NCBI RefSeq assembly: GCF_023094165.1
Contig: NZ_JALMDK010000001.1
Location: 1 to 64,000, forward strand
Length of the DNA: 64,000 nucleotides
From: Crossiella sp. S99.2
GTDB taxonomy: Bacteria > Actinomycetota > Actinomycetes > Mycobacteriales > Pseudonocardiaceae
Reading direction: 5' to 3'
Under the pieces are notes generated by a model. That model ran no database searches. It worked only from the letters and a program-made list of their open reading frames with translations, and was not told the origin of the DNA. This document shows positions 34,968-43,746 of this stretch, one piece after another. Numbering within the stretch: position 1 is the first letter of the stretch; every line of letters starts with the position of its first letter. The translations under genes were made by a program, and so were the position numbers.

Positions 34968-36583
34968 GCCCGCTGCTCCCGTGTGCTGTCGACGGTGATC
35001 CCGCCGGTTTCGTCCTGGTCCTGCCGGTTCTGCGCTTCGAGCTGCTCAGCCTGCTCGGCCTCGTTCCAGGCCGCGCTGAAGCTGGGCACCCGCCGCCGGG
35101 CCGCCGGGTCGGAGACGGCCAGCGCCATCACCGAGTCCTGGGTGGCCTCGGCCGCGCTGAGTTCGCCCGCCACCCGGCCACCGGCCATCACCAGCACCCG
35201 GTCGCTCATCCCGATCACCTCGGGCAGGTCGCTGGAGATCAGCACCACCGCGCGCCCGTTGGCGGTCATCTGGTTGATCAGCTCGTAGATCTCGACCTTG
35301 GCGCCCACGTCCACGCCGCGGGTCGGCTCGTCGAGCACGAGCACCTGCGGGTCGGCCAGCAGCCACTTGCCGATGGCGATCTTCTGCTGGTTGCCGCCGG
35401 AGAGTTCCTTCACGGTCTGGCCCAGCCCTGAACAACGCACCCGCAGCTTGCCGGAGATCTCCTCGGCCTTGCGCGCCTGCCCGCGCCGGTCGATCAGGCC
35501 GAGGTGGCTGGTTCCGCGCAGGGTCACCAGACCCAGGTTCTCCCCGACGCTGGAGGTCAGCACCAGGCCCTGGCCCTTGCGGTCCTCCGGCACCAGGCCC
35601 AGTCCGGCCCGCATGGTCGCCTGCACGTTGCCCGCGGGCAACTGCCGCCCGGCCACCTCGACCCGGCCCGAGTCGTAGCCGTCCACGCCGAAGACCGCGC
35701 GGGCCACCTCGGTCCGGCCGGAGCCGACCAGACCCGCGATGCCGAGCACCTCACCGGCCTTGACCTCGAAGGAGACATCGGCGAACGCGCCCTTGCGGCA
35801 CAGCTTGTGCACCTTGAGCGCGACCGCGCCGCCCTCTTCGGCCCGGCGTGGGTACTGCTCCTCGATGGTCCGCCCGACCATCAGCTGGACCATCTCGTCC
35901 TCGGTGGACCCGGCGGGCAGCACGCCCACGCTGCGCCCGTCCCGCAGCACGGTGATCCGGTCCGCGATCCGGCGGATCTCCTCCAGGTGGTGGGTGATGA
36001 ACACCAGGCCCACACCCTGCCGCCGGAGCTGGTCCATGATCTCCAGCAGCCGGTCGGTCTCGCTCTCGGTGAGCACCGCGGTGGGCTCGTCCAGCACCAG
36101 GATCCGGGCGTCCTGATCCAGCGCGCGGGCGATCTCCACCATCTGCTGCTGGGCGATGCCCAGCTTGCTCAGCGGGGTGGCCGGATCGACCTTGAGCCCG
36201 ACCCGCTCCAGCAGCGGCACCGCGTCCCGGCGCATCCGCCGGTGGTCGATGACGCCGAAGCGGCGGGGCTGGCGGCCCAGGAACAGGTTCTCCGCCACCG
36301 AGAGCTGCCCGACCAGGGTCAGCTCCTGGTAGATCACGGCCAGGCCGAGTGAGCGGGCGTGCAGCGGCGAGGTGATCTTCACCTGCTCACCGGCCAGGAA
36401 CACCTTCCCGGCATCCGGCTTGTGCACCCCGGCGAGCACCTTGACCAGCGTGCTCTTGCCCGCCCCGTTCTCCCCGAGCAGGACGTGCACCTCGCCCGCG
36501 CGCACCTCGAGATCCACATCGGCCAGCGCGAGCGCGCCGGTGAACCGCTTGGTGACACCTTCGACGCGGAGCAGGACGCTCAT
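34964..36583 (-). CDS. rbsA: Ribose ABC transporter ATP-binding protein (two NBDs)
   Basis: This 539-residue tandem ATPase powers ribose uptake. NBD1 has Walker A GENGAGKST at 37-45 and Walker B ILVLDEPT. NBD2 has the degenerate Walker A GLVGSGRTE typical of RbsA/MglA and an intact signature LSGGNQQK. The ATG at 36583 follows GGAGG and overlaps the lacI-type gene by four bases. Confidence 0.95.
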   Translation of the reverse strand: MSVLLRVEGVTKRFTGALALADVDLEVRAGEVHVLLGENGAGKSTLVKVLAGVHKPDAGKVFLAGEQVKITSPLHARSLGLAVIYQELTLVGQLSVAENLFLGRQPRRFGVIDHRRMRRDAVPLLERVGLKVDPATPLSKLGIAQQQMVEIARALDQDARILVLDEPTAVLTESETDRLLEIMDQLRRQGVGLVFITHHLEEIRRIADRITVLRDGRSVGVLPAGSTEDEMVQLMVGRTIEEQYPRRAEEGGAVALKVHKLCRKGAFADVSFEVKAGEVLGIAGLVGSGRTEVARAVFGVDGYDSGRVEVAGRQLPAGNVQATMRAGLGLVPEDRKGQGLVLTSSVGENLGLVTLRGTSHLGLIDRRGQARKAEEISGKLRVRCSGLGQTVKELSGGNQQKIAIGKWLLADPQVLVLDEPTRGVDVGAKVEIYELINQMTANGRAVVLISSDLPEVIGMSDRVLVMAGGRVAGELSAAEATQDSVMALAVSDPAARRRVPSFSAAWNEAEQAEQLEAQNRQDQDETGGITVDSTREQRA

Positions 36584-37584
36584 GCAATTCCTCCGTGTTC
36601 GCCACACGAACCGCGGGCGATCAACTTGGCCGACAGACTCACGTTCTTCGCGCGCTCGCCCGAGATGAGCCCGAGCAGTTCGCGCACTGCCGCGCTGCCC
36701 ATCTCCTCGGTGGGCTGGGCGACCACCGTGATCGGCGGCTCGAACAGCGGAAACCAGGCCAGGTCGTCGTAGACGGCCAGGCCGACGTCGTGGGGCAGCC
36801 GCAGCCGCCGCCTGCGCAGCTCTTCGAGCGCGCCGAGGCCCATCAGGTTGTCCATCGCCACCAGCACGCTGGGTGCGTCCGGCAGGTCCAGCAGCTCACC
36901 GGCCGCGCGGGCGCCGCTGGCCCGGCGGAAGTCGCCGTGCGCGATCTGGGTGGCCTGCGCGGCCAGACCCAGTTCGGCCAGTGCCGAGGTGAACGCGGCC
37001 AGCCGCTCCCGGCCGGTGCTGGTGTTCTCCGGCCCGGCGATCACGCCGATCCGCCGGTGCCCCAGGCTCAGCAGGTGCTTGGCCAGTTCACGCAGCGCGG
37101 CCACGCCGTCGGCCCGGATCACCGGGGCGTCGCTGGCCGGCACCGCGCGGTCCAGCAGCACCAGCGGCACGCCGCTGTCGGTGACCTCGGCCAGCCACTC
37201 CGGATCGTCGCTGGCCGGGCAGACCAGCAGGCCGTCGACCCGGCGGTCCAGCAGCGTGCGCACGTAGCGGCGCTGCTGCTCATCGCTCTCGTCGGCGTTG
37301 CCGAAGACCACGCAGTAGCCGTGCTTGCGGGCCTCGTCCTCGACCGCCCTGGCAATCTCGCCGAAGAAGGGGTTCAGCAGATCGCTGATCACCAGCCCCA
37401 GGGTCTGGGTGCTGTGCATGCGCAGGGACCGGGCCAGCACGTTGGGCCGGTACCCCAGTTCGGCGACCGCGGTGAGCACGCGTTCGCGAGTGGCGTCAGT
37501 GGGCGCGGCATGGCCGTTCAGTACCCGGGACACCGTGGCGGTGGAGACGCCAGCACGTAGTGCGACGTCCTTCATGGTCGCCAA
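36580..37584 (-). CDS. rbsR: LacI family repressor of the ribose operon
   Basis: The 334-residue LacI/GalR protein has an N-terminal helix-turn-helix (MKDVALRAGVSTATVSRVLNG) with the hinge LARSLR and a periplasmic-binding-like effector domain. The TTG at 37584 lies nine bases after GGAGG; an ATG at 37575 is the alternative start. As the first gene of the operon it is co-transcribed with rbsACBBKD and probably autoregulates through the two operators upstream. The name rbsR is by context. Confidence 0.88.
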   Translation of the reverse strand: MATMKDVALRAGVSTATVSRVLNGHAAPTDATRERVLTAVAELGYRPNVLARSLRMHSTQTLGLVISDLLNPFFGEIARAVEDEARKHGYCVVFGNADESDEQQRRYVRTLLDRRVDGLLVCPASDDPEWLAEVTDSGVPLVLLDRAVPASDAPVIRADGVAALRELAKHLLSLGHRRIGVIAGPENTSTGRERLAAFTSALAELGLAAQATQIAHGDFRRASGARAAGELLDLPDAPSVLVAMDNLMGLGALEELRRRRLRLPHDVGLAVYDDLAWFPLFEPPITVVAQPTEEMGSAAVRELLGLISGERAKNVSLSAKLIARGSCGEHGGIA

Positions 37585-37651
37585 CGACCCGATCCTCCAG
37601 ACGTGGGTGGGGAAGTCCCCCGTCGTGTATCTGACTTACTACGTTCCGTTG

Positions 37652-37665
37652 TGTATTCGATTACA
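37652..37665. promoter_or_regulatory. LacI-type operator 1 of the ribose operon
   Basis: TGTATTCGATTACA is a near-palindrome centered on TCGA, the usual form of actinobacterial LacI/RbsR operators. Confidence 0.7.
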
Positions 37666-37672
37666 GGCCAAG

Positions 37673-37686
37673 GTTATTCGATTACA
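37673..37686. promoter_or_regulatory. LacI-type operator 2 of the ribose operon
   Basis: GTTATTCGATTACA repeats operator 1 (identical over its last 11 bases) exactly 21 bases further on, two helical turns, so two dimers would bind the same face. Confidence 0.65.
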
Positions 37687-37990
37687 CAAGCCGCCGAAAG
37701 TTCTGTATCGCTTCAGTAGCCAACAGATCACGAAGGGTTAACCCGTGCGAGATGTAGGTATTCGCACGGATGTCTCGGCGGGTCCGTACCGGGCAGAGTG
37801 TGTGTCGTGGGAGCCGGAAGTGCGCCTCCCCCGCCACTCCCGCGGTGTGGTTGGCGGAGGCGCATCCAGGTCTTTTCCGTGCACAGGGTGTCTGCTCCGC
37901 CGTCGCGGACAGCACGAGGGGGTGGACGGGAGAGAACAAGTCAGTGTCAGGGGCGGGTCGAGGGGGCCTGCCGGGGGACGACTGACAACA
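37687..37990. other. Intergenic region without a recognisable gene
   Basis: This stretch separates the divergent-looking ribose promoter region from the surface-protein terminator. I see a short palindrome GGGTTAACCC (37735-37744) and otherwise nothing I can assign. Reading frames here lack coding character. Confidence 0.5.
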
Positions 37991-38024
37991 GAAGGGCCGC
38001 CATCTGGGGAGATGGCGGCCCTTC
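37991..38024. terminator. Strong terminator hairpin after the SdrD-repeat protein
   Basis: GAAGGGCCGCCATCT (37991-38005) pairs perfectly with AGATGGCGGCCCTTC (38010-38024) around a GGGG loop, 22 bases past the stop of the minus-strand surface-protein gene. Confidence 0.8.
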
Positions 38025-38046
38025 GGCTTGTTTCAGCTAGCCCAGG

Positions 38047-41000
38047 TCAGGCGCTGTCGGAACGCCGGCGTCGCCGGTTGGCCAGCAGCATCAGCCCGGC
38101 GCCGCCGCCCAGGGCCAGCAGGCCCAGTGCGACCAGCCACCCGACGTCGGCGCCGGTGTCGGCCAGCTTGCCCTGGTCAGCCACCGGAGCGGGCCACGGA
38201 TCGGGGCCAGGGCCAGGGCCGGGACCGGGTGCGGGCTTCGGCGCGAGCAGGCCCGCGTCGATGGTGAGGTTCTCCCGCTGGCCCGGTCCGAGGGCGACCG
38301 GCTTGGCACAGCCGGTGGCCGGATCGGCGTCGGAGTCCTTCGCCGGATCCCCGGCCGCCGCCTTGGTCGGCAGGTAGCCGGCCAGTGCGGACGGCAGGCT
38401 CTTCAGCCCGAAGCAGACCGTGTAGTTGCCGTCCAGCAGGCCCTCCACCAGGTACTTGCCGTCCTTGCCGGTGCTGGTCTCCTTGACGGTCTTGCCGTCC
38501 TTGTCGACCACCTGCACCGGCACGCCGGGCACCCCTGGCTCATCCGGGTCCTGCAGGCCGTTGCCGTTCTTGTCCACCCACACGTAGTCGCCGAGCCGGT
38601 TCACCGGCGCCGCGATACCCGCGTCCAGGGTCAGGTCCTCCGGCTTGTCCACGCCGAGCGTCGTGGTCTTGGTGCACCACGTCGCCGGGTCGGCATCGGA
38701 GTCGGCGTCGGCCGCACCCGCGTTCTGCACGGTGACCTGGAAGTCACCGTAGGGCGCGGGAAGCGACTTGCCGTCGAAGCACACCTGGTAGGTGCCATCC
38801 GGCAGCTTGCCGAAGAGGTACTTGCCCTTGTCGTCGGTCTTCGTGGTTGCCAGCTGCTTGCCGCCGGCGTCCTTGAGCACCGCGGTCACCCCGGCCACCG
38901 GCTTCTCCCCGGCCTCCTGGATCCCGTTGCGGTTGGCGTCGACCCAGACGTAGTCGCCGAGCCGGTTCGGCTCCCGGAGACCCGCGTCGACGGTGAGCAC
39001 CTCGCGCTTGCCCACGCTCAGCTCCACCGGGTTGGTGCAGCCGTCGGCGTTGGCGTCGGAGTCCTTGGCGTCCTCCGCGCCAGCGTCCTGCTTGGTGGGC
39101 AGGTAACCCGCGTTGGCCGCCGGCAGGGTCTTCAGGTCGAAGCACACCTGGTAGAGGCCGTTGGGCAGTCCCTCGACGAGGTACTTGCCCTGCTCGTTCG
39201 TTTTCGTGGTGACGGTTTCGCCGTTGCGGTTGCTGACCTTCACCGTGATGCCCGGCACCGGGGGTTCGCCCTGGTCCTGGACGCCGTTGCGGTTGGTGTC
39301 CACCCAGACGTAGTCGCCGAGGCGGTTCACCGGGGCCACCAGGCCCGCGTCCAGCGTCAGGTTCTCCCGCTTGCCGGTGCCCAGCCCGACCACCGGCGTG
39401 CACCCGGTGCCCGGGTCCGCGTCGGAGTCCTTGCCGTCGTCACCGGAGTTCGCCGTGGTCAGCGTGTAGTCGCCGACGTTGGCCGGGAGCTTCTTGACGT
39501 CGAAGCACACCAGGTAGCCGCCATCGGGCAGATCGTCGAACAGGTACTTGCCCTGCGCGTCGGTCGTGGTGGTCTGCTCAGCCCCGCTGACCGGCCGCAG
39601 CACCGCGGTCACCCCGGGCACGGGGGTCTCGCCCGTGTCCTGGACGCCGTTCTTGTTGGCGTCGACCCAGACGTAGTCGCCGAGCCGGTTCACCGGGCGG
39701 ATCAGCCCGGCGTCCAGGGTCAGGTTCTCCCGCTTGCCCGGTCCGAGGTCCACCGCTTCGGTGCACCCGGAGGCCGGATCGGCGTCGGAGTCCTGGCCGT
39801 CGTCACCGGCGTAGCGCTTGGTGACCTGGTAGTCGGCGAAGTCGCCGGGCAGGCTCTTGAGGTCGAAGCAGACCGAGAACTTGCCGTCGGGCAGCTTGTC
39901 GAAGAGGTACTTGCCCTGCTCGTCGGTGATGGTGCTGCCCACCGTCGCGCCTGCGCCGTCTTTGACCACCACGGTCACCCCGGGCACCGGCGTTTCACCG
40001 GTGTCCTGGAGACCGTTCTTGTTGCTGTCCACCCAGACGTAGTCACCCAGCTTGTTCGGCGGGTTGACCAGACCGGCGTCCAGGGTGAGGTTCTGCCGCT
40101 TGCCCGCACCCAGTTCGACCACCTCGGTGCAGCCGGTGGCCGGGTCGGCGTCGGAGTCGGCGGTGTCCGCACCGGCGTTCGGCGTGGTCGGCAGGTAGTC
40201 CGCCACCGCCTGCGGCAGGCTCTTCAGGCTGAAGCACACCTGGTAGGAGCCGTCGGGCAGCTCGGTGAACAGGTACTTGCCGTTCGCGTCCGTGCTGGTG
40301 CTGCCGACCTCGGCGCCATCGCCCTTGAGCAGCGTGACCTTGACCCCCTCGACACCCGTTTCCGGCGCGTCCTGGAGGCCGTTCTTGTTGGTGTCGATCC
40401 ACACGTAGTCGCCCAGCTGGTTCACCGGCGGCACCAGACCCGCGTCCAGCGTCAGGTCTTCCGGCTTGTCGATGTTCAGCGTGGTCGTCGCGGTGCAGCC
40501 GGTGGCCGGATCGGCGTCGGAGTCCTTCGCGTCATCCGTTCCGGTGTTGGCCTTGGTCGGCACGTAGTCACCGACGCCGGCCGGCAGCTTGGTCAGGTCG
40601 AAGCAGACCTGATAGGCGCCGTCCTTCAGCTTGTCGAACAGGTACTGCCCGCTCGCGTTGGTCGTGGTGTTGCCGAGCACCGCGCCGGAACCGTCCTTGA
40701 GGATCACCGGCACGCCCGCGACCGGGCTCTCCGGCGCGTCCTGGACGCCATCCTTGTTCGCGTCGATCCAGACGTAGTCGCCGAGCCGGTTGCCCGGCCG
40801 GATGCCCGCGTCCAGGGTCAGGTCCTCCCGCTTGTCCGGGCCGAGCGTGGTGCTCGCGGTGCAGCCGGTGGCCGGATCCGGGTCGGAGTCCTTGGCGTCC
40901 GCCCCGCCGGCGTTCGGCCTGGTGAGCAGGTAGCCCTGGTACTCGGGCGCGAGGCCGGAAAGGTCGAAGCAGACCGTGTAGGCGCCGTCCGGCAACGGGG

Positions 41001-43344
41001 TGATCAGGTACTTGCCGGTGGCGTCGGTGGTCGTGGTGCCCGCCGCGCTGCCGTCCGGCTTCTTCGCAGTCACCTTGACCCCGGGCACCGGCGGTTCACC
41101 GGTGTCCTGCACGCCGTTGCGGTTGGTGTCCACCCAGACCAGGTCACCCAGCTTGTTCGGCGGGGCGGCCGTGACGCCTGCGTCGACGCTGTGGTCGTCC
41201 GCGCCGGCTGGGCCGACGGTGACGGTGGCTGCGCTGGTGGCCGGGTCGACGTTGGAGTCCACGGTCCGGCTGGGCCCGGCCTCCTTGCCGGTCCAGTTCA
41301 AGGTGGCCGGTGGTGGTGCCCCCGGCAGGCCCGAGGTGTCCGCGGCGGAGTAGTCGAACTTCACCGTGTAGCAGCTCTCCGGCTGCACCCCCTCGGCCGC
41401 GCCGAAGTAGTACTGGCCCTTGGCATCGGTGGTCTTGGTGCCGAGCACCGTGCTGCTGCCGCAGGCCTGCAGGGTCACCTTGACCCCGGGCAGCGCGGGC
41501 TCACCGCCGTCCTGCACGCCGTCGGAGTCGGCGTCGAACCAGACCCGGTTGCCGATCTGCACCGGGGCCTGGTCGCAGAGCGCCTCCAGGTCGCCGAGGC
41601 CGTTGGCCTTGCCCCAGCCCTCGCTGGTCTCGTCCAGGACCTCGTAGGCGTTGGAGTGCTCGTCGTTCTGCATGGTGCCGTTGGCCCGGTCGAACCAGCC
41701 GATGCCGCCGGAGCGGAAGTCCAGCGGGTCCATCACGGTCGCGGGCATCCGGCTCGCGCCGGGCACGATCGCCACCGCGCCCATCGCGGTCTCGGCGTGC
41801 CTGCGGAAGAACTCGCCGGGGTAGTACTCGACCACCGAGGCCGGCTCGTTGCCGTTGTCCGAACCGGTGTTGTTGTTCGGGCAGTTGGCCGCGGTGCCCT
41901 CCCAGGAGAAGCTGCCACTGGCCTGCTTGCAGACCCGGTTGTAGTCACCGCCGATCACCGCGTTGTAGGTGGTGCCGCGGGCGCTGCCGTCCGGGGACGG
42001 GGTCTGCTGGCCGAGCTGGTCGCCGAAGCGGTCCCGGAAGCCGAGCACCAGGTCGCCGTCGGTTTCCACGCCGATGTCGGTCATCAGCGGCTGCGGGTAG
42101 GCCACGTTCTCCGAGTCGCGGTCGAACTGGGCCTGCCGGTGGGTGATCCGGTCCAGGTCCCAGGTGTCCAGCCACGGGTGCCAGGTGGTGCCGGAGTCGA
42201 TGAAGGCCTCACCGCGCTGGAAGTCCAGCGTCTTGTTCACCACCGCGGCCCCGAAGGCGCCGCCGGTGAACGGGAACACCGCGGCCTTGACCTCGGCCAG
42301 CCGCTGGCTGGACCCGCCGGAGCAGACCCCGCCGACGTAGACCACGCCGTCCCTGGCGCCCAGTGCGCCGGGCCGCCAGTCCGCCGCGCTGGCGCAGGCC
42401 GTCGCCGGGATGGCGTAGGAGCCCTTCGGCGCGCTCGCGGTGGCCGCGGTGGCGTCGTAGACGTAGAGCTTCTTGTCCGCCATGTTGACGACGTAGAGGT
42501 CCTTGCCGTCCTCGGAGATCTCCAGATCGCCCAGGCTCTCCTTGCCGGGCACGCCGAAGAACTTGCCGTCGAAGTCGGTGTTCATCGCGTGCGCGGTCGA
42601 GCCCGCGTTGGGCACCGTGGCGAACTGGCTGGTCGCGCCGCCCACCGTGGTCACGTAGATCGCGCCCGCGCCGCCGGGGCCGTAGAGCCCGAGCCGCTTG
42701 GCGAAGGCGCCGGAGAACAACCGCTTGTCCGACTTGCGGTAGGCCATGCCGTAGACCGTGCCGGTCTGGCCCTGGTTGGCCAGCTGGGTGGGGGCCGGGG
42801 ACTGCGCCCGCGCGGTGAACGGGAAGCTCACCAGGGAGCGGGCGCCCGGGTTCTGCCCGACCAGCAGCGCGTCCCGCTCGCAGGCGGTGGCCAGCGTCGG
42901 GTTGGCCTGGCAGTAGTCGGCCGGGTTCCACACGCCCATGGTCAGGGCGACGTTCTTGCCCGCGGCGACGTCGACGAATTCGGTCAGCGAGGAAAGACCC
43001 GTTCCGGCGGGCGCTGGCTTCAGGTAGGACTTGTCCGCGGGAATAGTCGCCTCAACGCGGTACTTGCCGCCGGTGACGCTTCCCAGTGCCACGGTCACCG
43101 CACCGTCAGCGCCGGTGTTCCCCGATGCCGAGCCGCCACTCGGATCGGTCACGGTCACCGGAATTCCGGCTACTCCCAGTTCCAGCGCAGGCTCATAAGT
43201 GCCATTGCCGTTGAGATCACGAACGACGCTCACGCGCAGGGTGCCATCGCCCGGACCCGCTGCCGCGGGTGCCGGGTGAACGAGGACAGCCGCGCTGGTC
43301 GCCGCAAGGGTGGCTGCTGCAACCAGCCCTATCGGTCTTCTCAC
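38047..43344 (-). CDS. Giant cell-wall-anchored protein with nine SdrD-B-like repeats and LADTG sorting signal
   Basis: The 1765-residue protein has a Sec signal peptide (about 1-30) and a first Cna/SdrD-like module. A long region (about 150-590) with beta-propeller-like segments (GMAYRKSDKRLFSGAF, DLEISEDGKDLYVVNMADK, QRGEAFIDSGTTWHPW) follows. Nine tandem SdrD-B-type domains of about 120 residues come next, each beginning near LGDYVWVDTNRNGVQD and ending near ENLTLDAGL. The tail LADTG (1727-1731), a hydrophobic helix and RRRRR form a sortase signal of the LAXTG type used by class E sortases. The DxNxNGxQD loops suggest Ca2+ binding. GTG at 43344 follows GGGAG. Adhesion or aerial-envelope function is inference. 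Confidence 0.88.
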   Translation of the reverse strand: MRRPIGLVAAATLAATSAAVLVHPAPAAAGPGDGTLRVSVVRDLNGNGTYEPALELGVAGIPVTVTDPSGGSASGNTGADGAVTVALGSVTGGKYRVEATIPADKSYLKPAPAGTGLSSLTEFVDVAAGKNVALTMGVWNPADYCQANPTLATACERDALLVGQNPGARSLVSFPFTARAQSPAPTQLANQGQTGTVYGMAYRKSDKRLFSGAFAKRLGLYGPGGAGAIYVTTVGGATSQFATVPNAGSTAHAMNTDFDGKFFGVPGKESLGDLEISEDGKDLYVVNMADKKLYVYDATAATASAPKGSYAIPATACASAADWRPGALGARDGVVYVGGVCSGGSSQRLAEVKAAVFPFTGGAFGAAVVNKTLDFQRGEAFIDSGTTWHPWLDTWDLDRITHRQAQFDRDSENVAYPQPLMTDIGVETDGDLVLGFRDRFGDQLGQQTPSPDGSARGTTYNAVIGGDYNRVCKQASGSFSWEGTAANCPNNNTGSDNGNEPASVVEYYPGEFFRRHAETAMGAVAIVPGASRMPATVMDPLDFRSGGIGWFDRANGTMQNDEHSNAYEVLDETSEGWGKANGLGDLEALCDQAPVQIGNRVWFDADSDGVQDGGEPALPGVKVTLQACGSSTVLGTKTTDAKGQYYFGAAEGVQPESCYTVKFDYSAADTSGLPGAPPPATLNWTGKEAGPSRTVDSNVDPATSAATVTVGPAGADDHSVDAGVTAAPPNKLGDLVWVDTNRNGVQDTGEPPVPGVKVTAKKPDGSAAGTTTTDATGKYLITPLPDGAYTVCFDLSGLAPEYQGYLLTRPNAGGADAKDSDPDPATGCTASTTLGPDKREDLTLDAGIRPGNRLGDYVWIDANKDGVQDAPESPVAGVPVILKDGSGAVLGNTTTNASGQYLFDKLKDGAYQVCFDLTKLPAGVGDYVPTKANTGTDDAKDSDADPATGCTATTTLNIDKPEDLTLDAGLVPPVNQLGDYVWIDTNKNGLQDAPETGVEGVKVTLLKGDGAEVGSTSTDANGKYLFTELPDGSYQVCFSLKSLPQAVADYLPTTPNAGADTADSDADPATGCTEVVELGAGKRQNLTLDAGLVNPPNKLGDYVWVDSNKNGLQDTGETPVPGVTVVVKDGAGATVGSTITDEQGKYLFDKLPDGKFSVCFDLKSLPGDFADYQVTKRYAGDDGQDSDADPASGCTEAVDLGPGKRENLTLDAGLIRPVNRLGDYVWVDANKNGVQDTGETPVPGVTAVLRPVSGAEQTTTTDAQGKYLFDDLPDGGYLVCFDVKKLPANVGDYTLTTANSGDDGKDSDADPGTGCTPVVGLGTGKRENLTLDAGLVAPVNRLGDYVWVDTNRNGVQDQGEPPVPGITVKVSNRNGETVTTKTNEQGKYLVEGLPNGLYQVCFDLKTLPAANAGYLPTKQDAGAEDAKDSDANADGCTNPVELSVGKREVLTVDAGLREPNRLGDYVWVDANRNGIQEAGEKPVAGVTAVLKDAGGKQLATTKTDDKGKYLFGKLPDGTYQVCFDGKSLPAPYGDFQVTVQNAGAADADSDADPATWCTKTTTLGVDKPEDLTLDAGIAAPVNRLGDYVWVDKNGNGLQDPDEPGVPGVPVQVVDKDGKTVKETSTGKDGKYLVEGLLDGNYTVCFGLKSLPSALAGYLPTKAAAGDPAKDSDADPATGCAKPVALGPGQRENLTIDAGLLAPKPAPGPGPGPGPDPWPAPVADQGKLADTGADVGWLVALGLLALGGGAGLMLLANRRRRRSDSA
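38270..41570 (-). repeat. Nine tandem coding repeats of about 360-370 bp
   Basis: The DNA encoding LGDYVWV-type starts recurs near 38580, 38950, 39305, 39665, 40033, 40400, 40772, 41132 and 41540. The units are similar at the nucleotide level, so copy-number change by recombination is possible. Confidence 0.8.
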
Positions 43345-43654
43345 GTCACGCTCCCGGGAATACGGTCACAGGAATTAGCTGAGTCGAAGATCGGCTCGCG
43401 CGCACGGTATTGCGCGGGAAGAGTGATGGAGGGTCACCAGCCAAGGTGAACTTTGCTCGCGGGGAAGCACTGAGTGCGGTCCGGTCCCCCGAATTCGCGT
43501 CGTTCTCGGGTTTTACCGACTACAGCCAGTAGGAGAAACGGGCTATCGTTGGGGTCCGGACACGATCTGGTCGCGAAATCCGGGTTCGGCCGGCGGATCG
43601 CGGCCAACGCGGAAAGCGATGGTCGTCGACTCGAACGAGGAAAGGGGTCAGGCG
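43345..43654. other. Intergenic region between the surface-protein gene and the ptsI leader
   Basis: Apart from the ribosome site of the minus-strand surface-protein gene (GGGAG near 43355) I see no gene or strong hairpin. It must hold the promoters for both directions, but no convincing -35/-10 pair was found. Confidence 0.4.
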
Positions 43655-43741
43655 ATGGTGTTGATCACCGGTGCCCGGCTGGTCACCTTGGGTGATCCGC
43701 GTCACGGAGTCGGGAACCCCTACTTCTTCGGTATGGTCTAG
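43655..43741 (+). CDS. Short upstream reading frame before ptsI, possible amidohydrolase remnant
   Basis: A 28-codon frame (MVLITGARLVTLGDPRHGVG...) starts with ATG after AGGAAAGGGG and ends with TAG inside the DasR-type palindrome, three bases before the ptsI ATG. Its N-terminus resembles the beginning of amidohydrolases such as NagA or dihydroorotase. It could be a small coupled leader or a truncated nagA relic; neither is shown. Confidence 0.4.
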   Translation: MVLITGARLVTLGDPRHGVGNPYFFGMV

Positions 43742-43746
43742 ACCAT
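43733..43746. promoter_or_regulatory. DasR-type operator overlapping the ptsI start
   Basis: ATGGTCTAGACCAT is a perfect 14-bp palindrome containing TGGTCTAGACCA, the core of the dre site bound by the GntR regulator DasR in Streptomyces. It includes the A and T of the ptsI ATG and overlaps a TATGGT -10-like hexamer (43732-43737). Confidence 0.8.

Noticed and set aside
37745..38377. A 210-codon plus-strand frame upstream of and overlapping the surface-protein gene end
   Set aside because: It runs through the terminator hairpin and into the coding end of the minus-strand gene and lacks coding bias.
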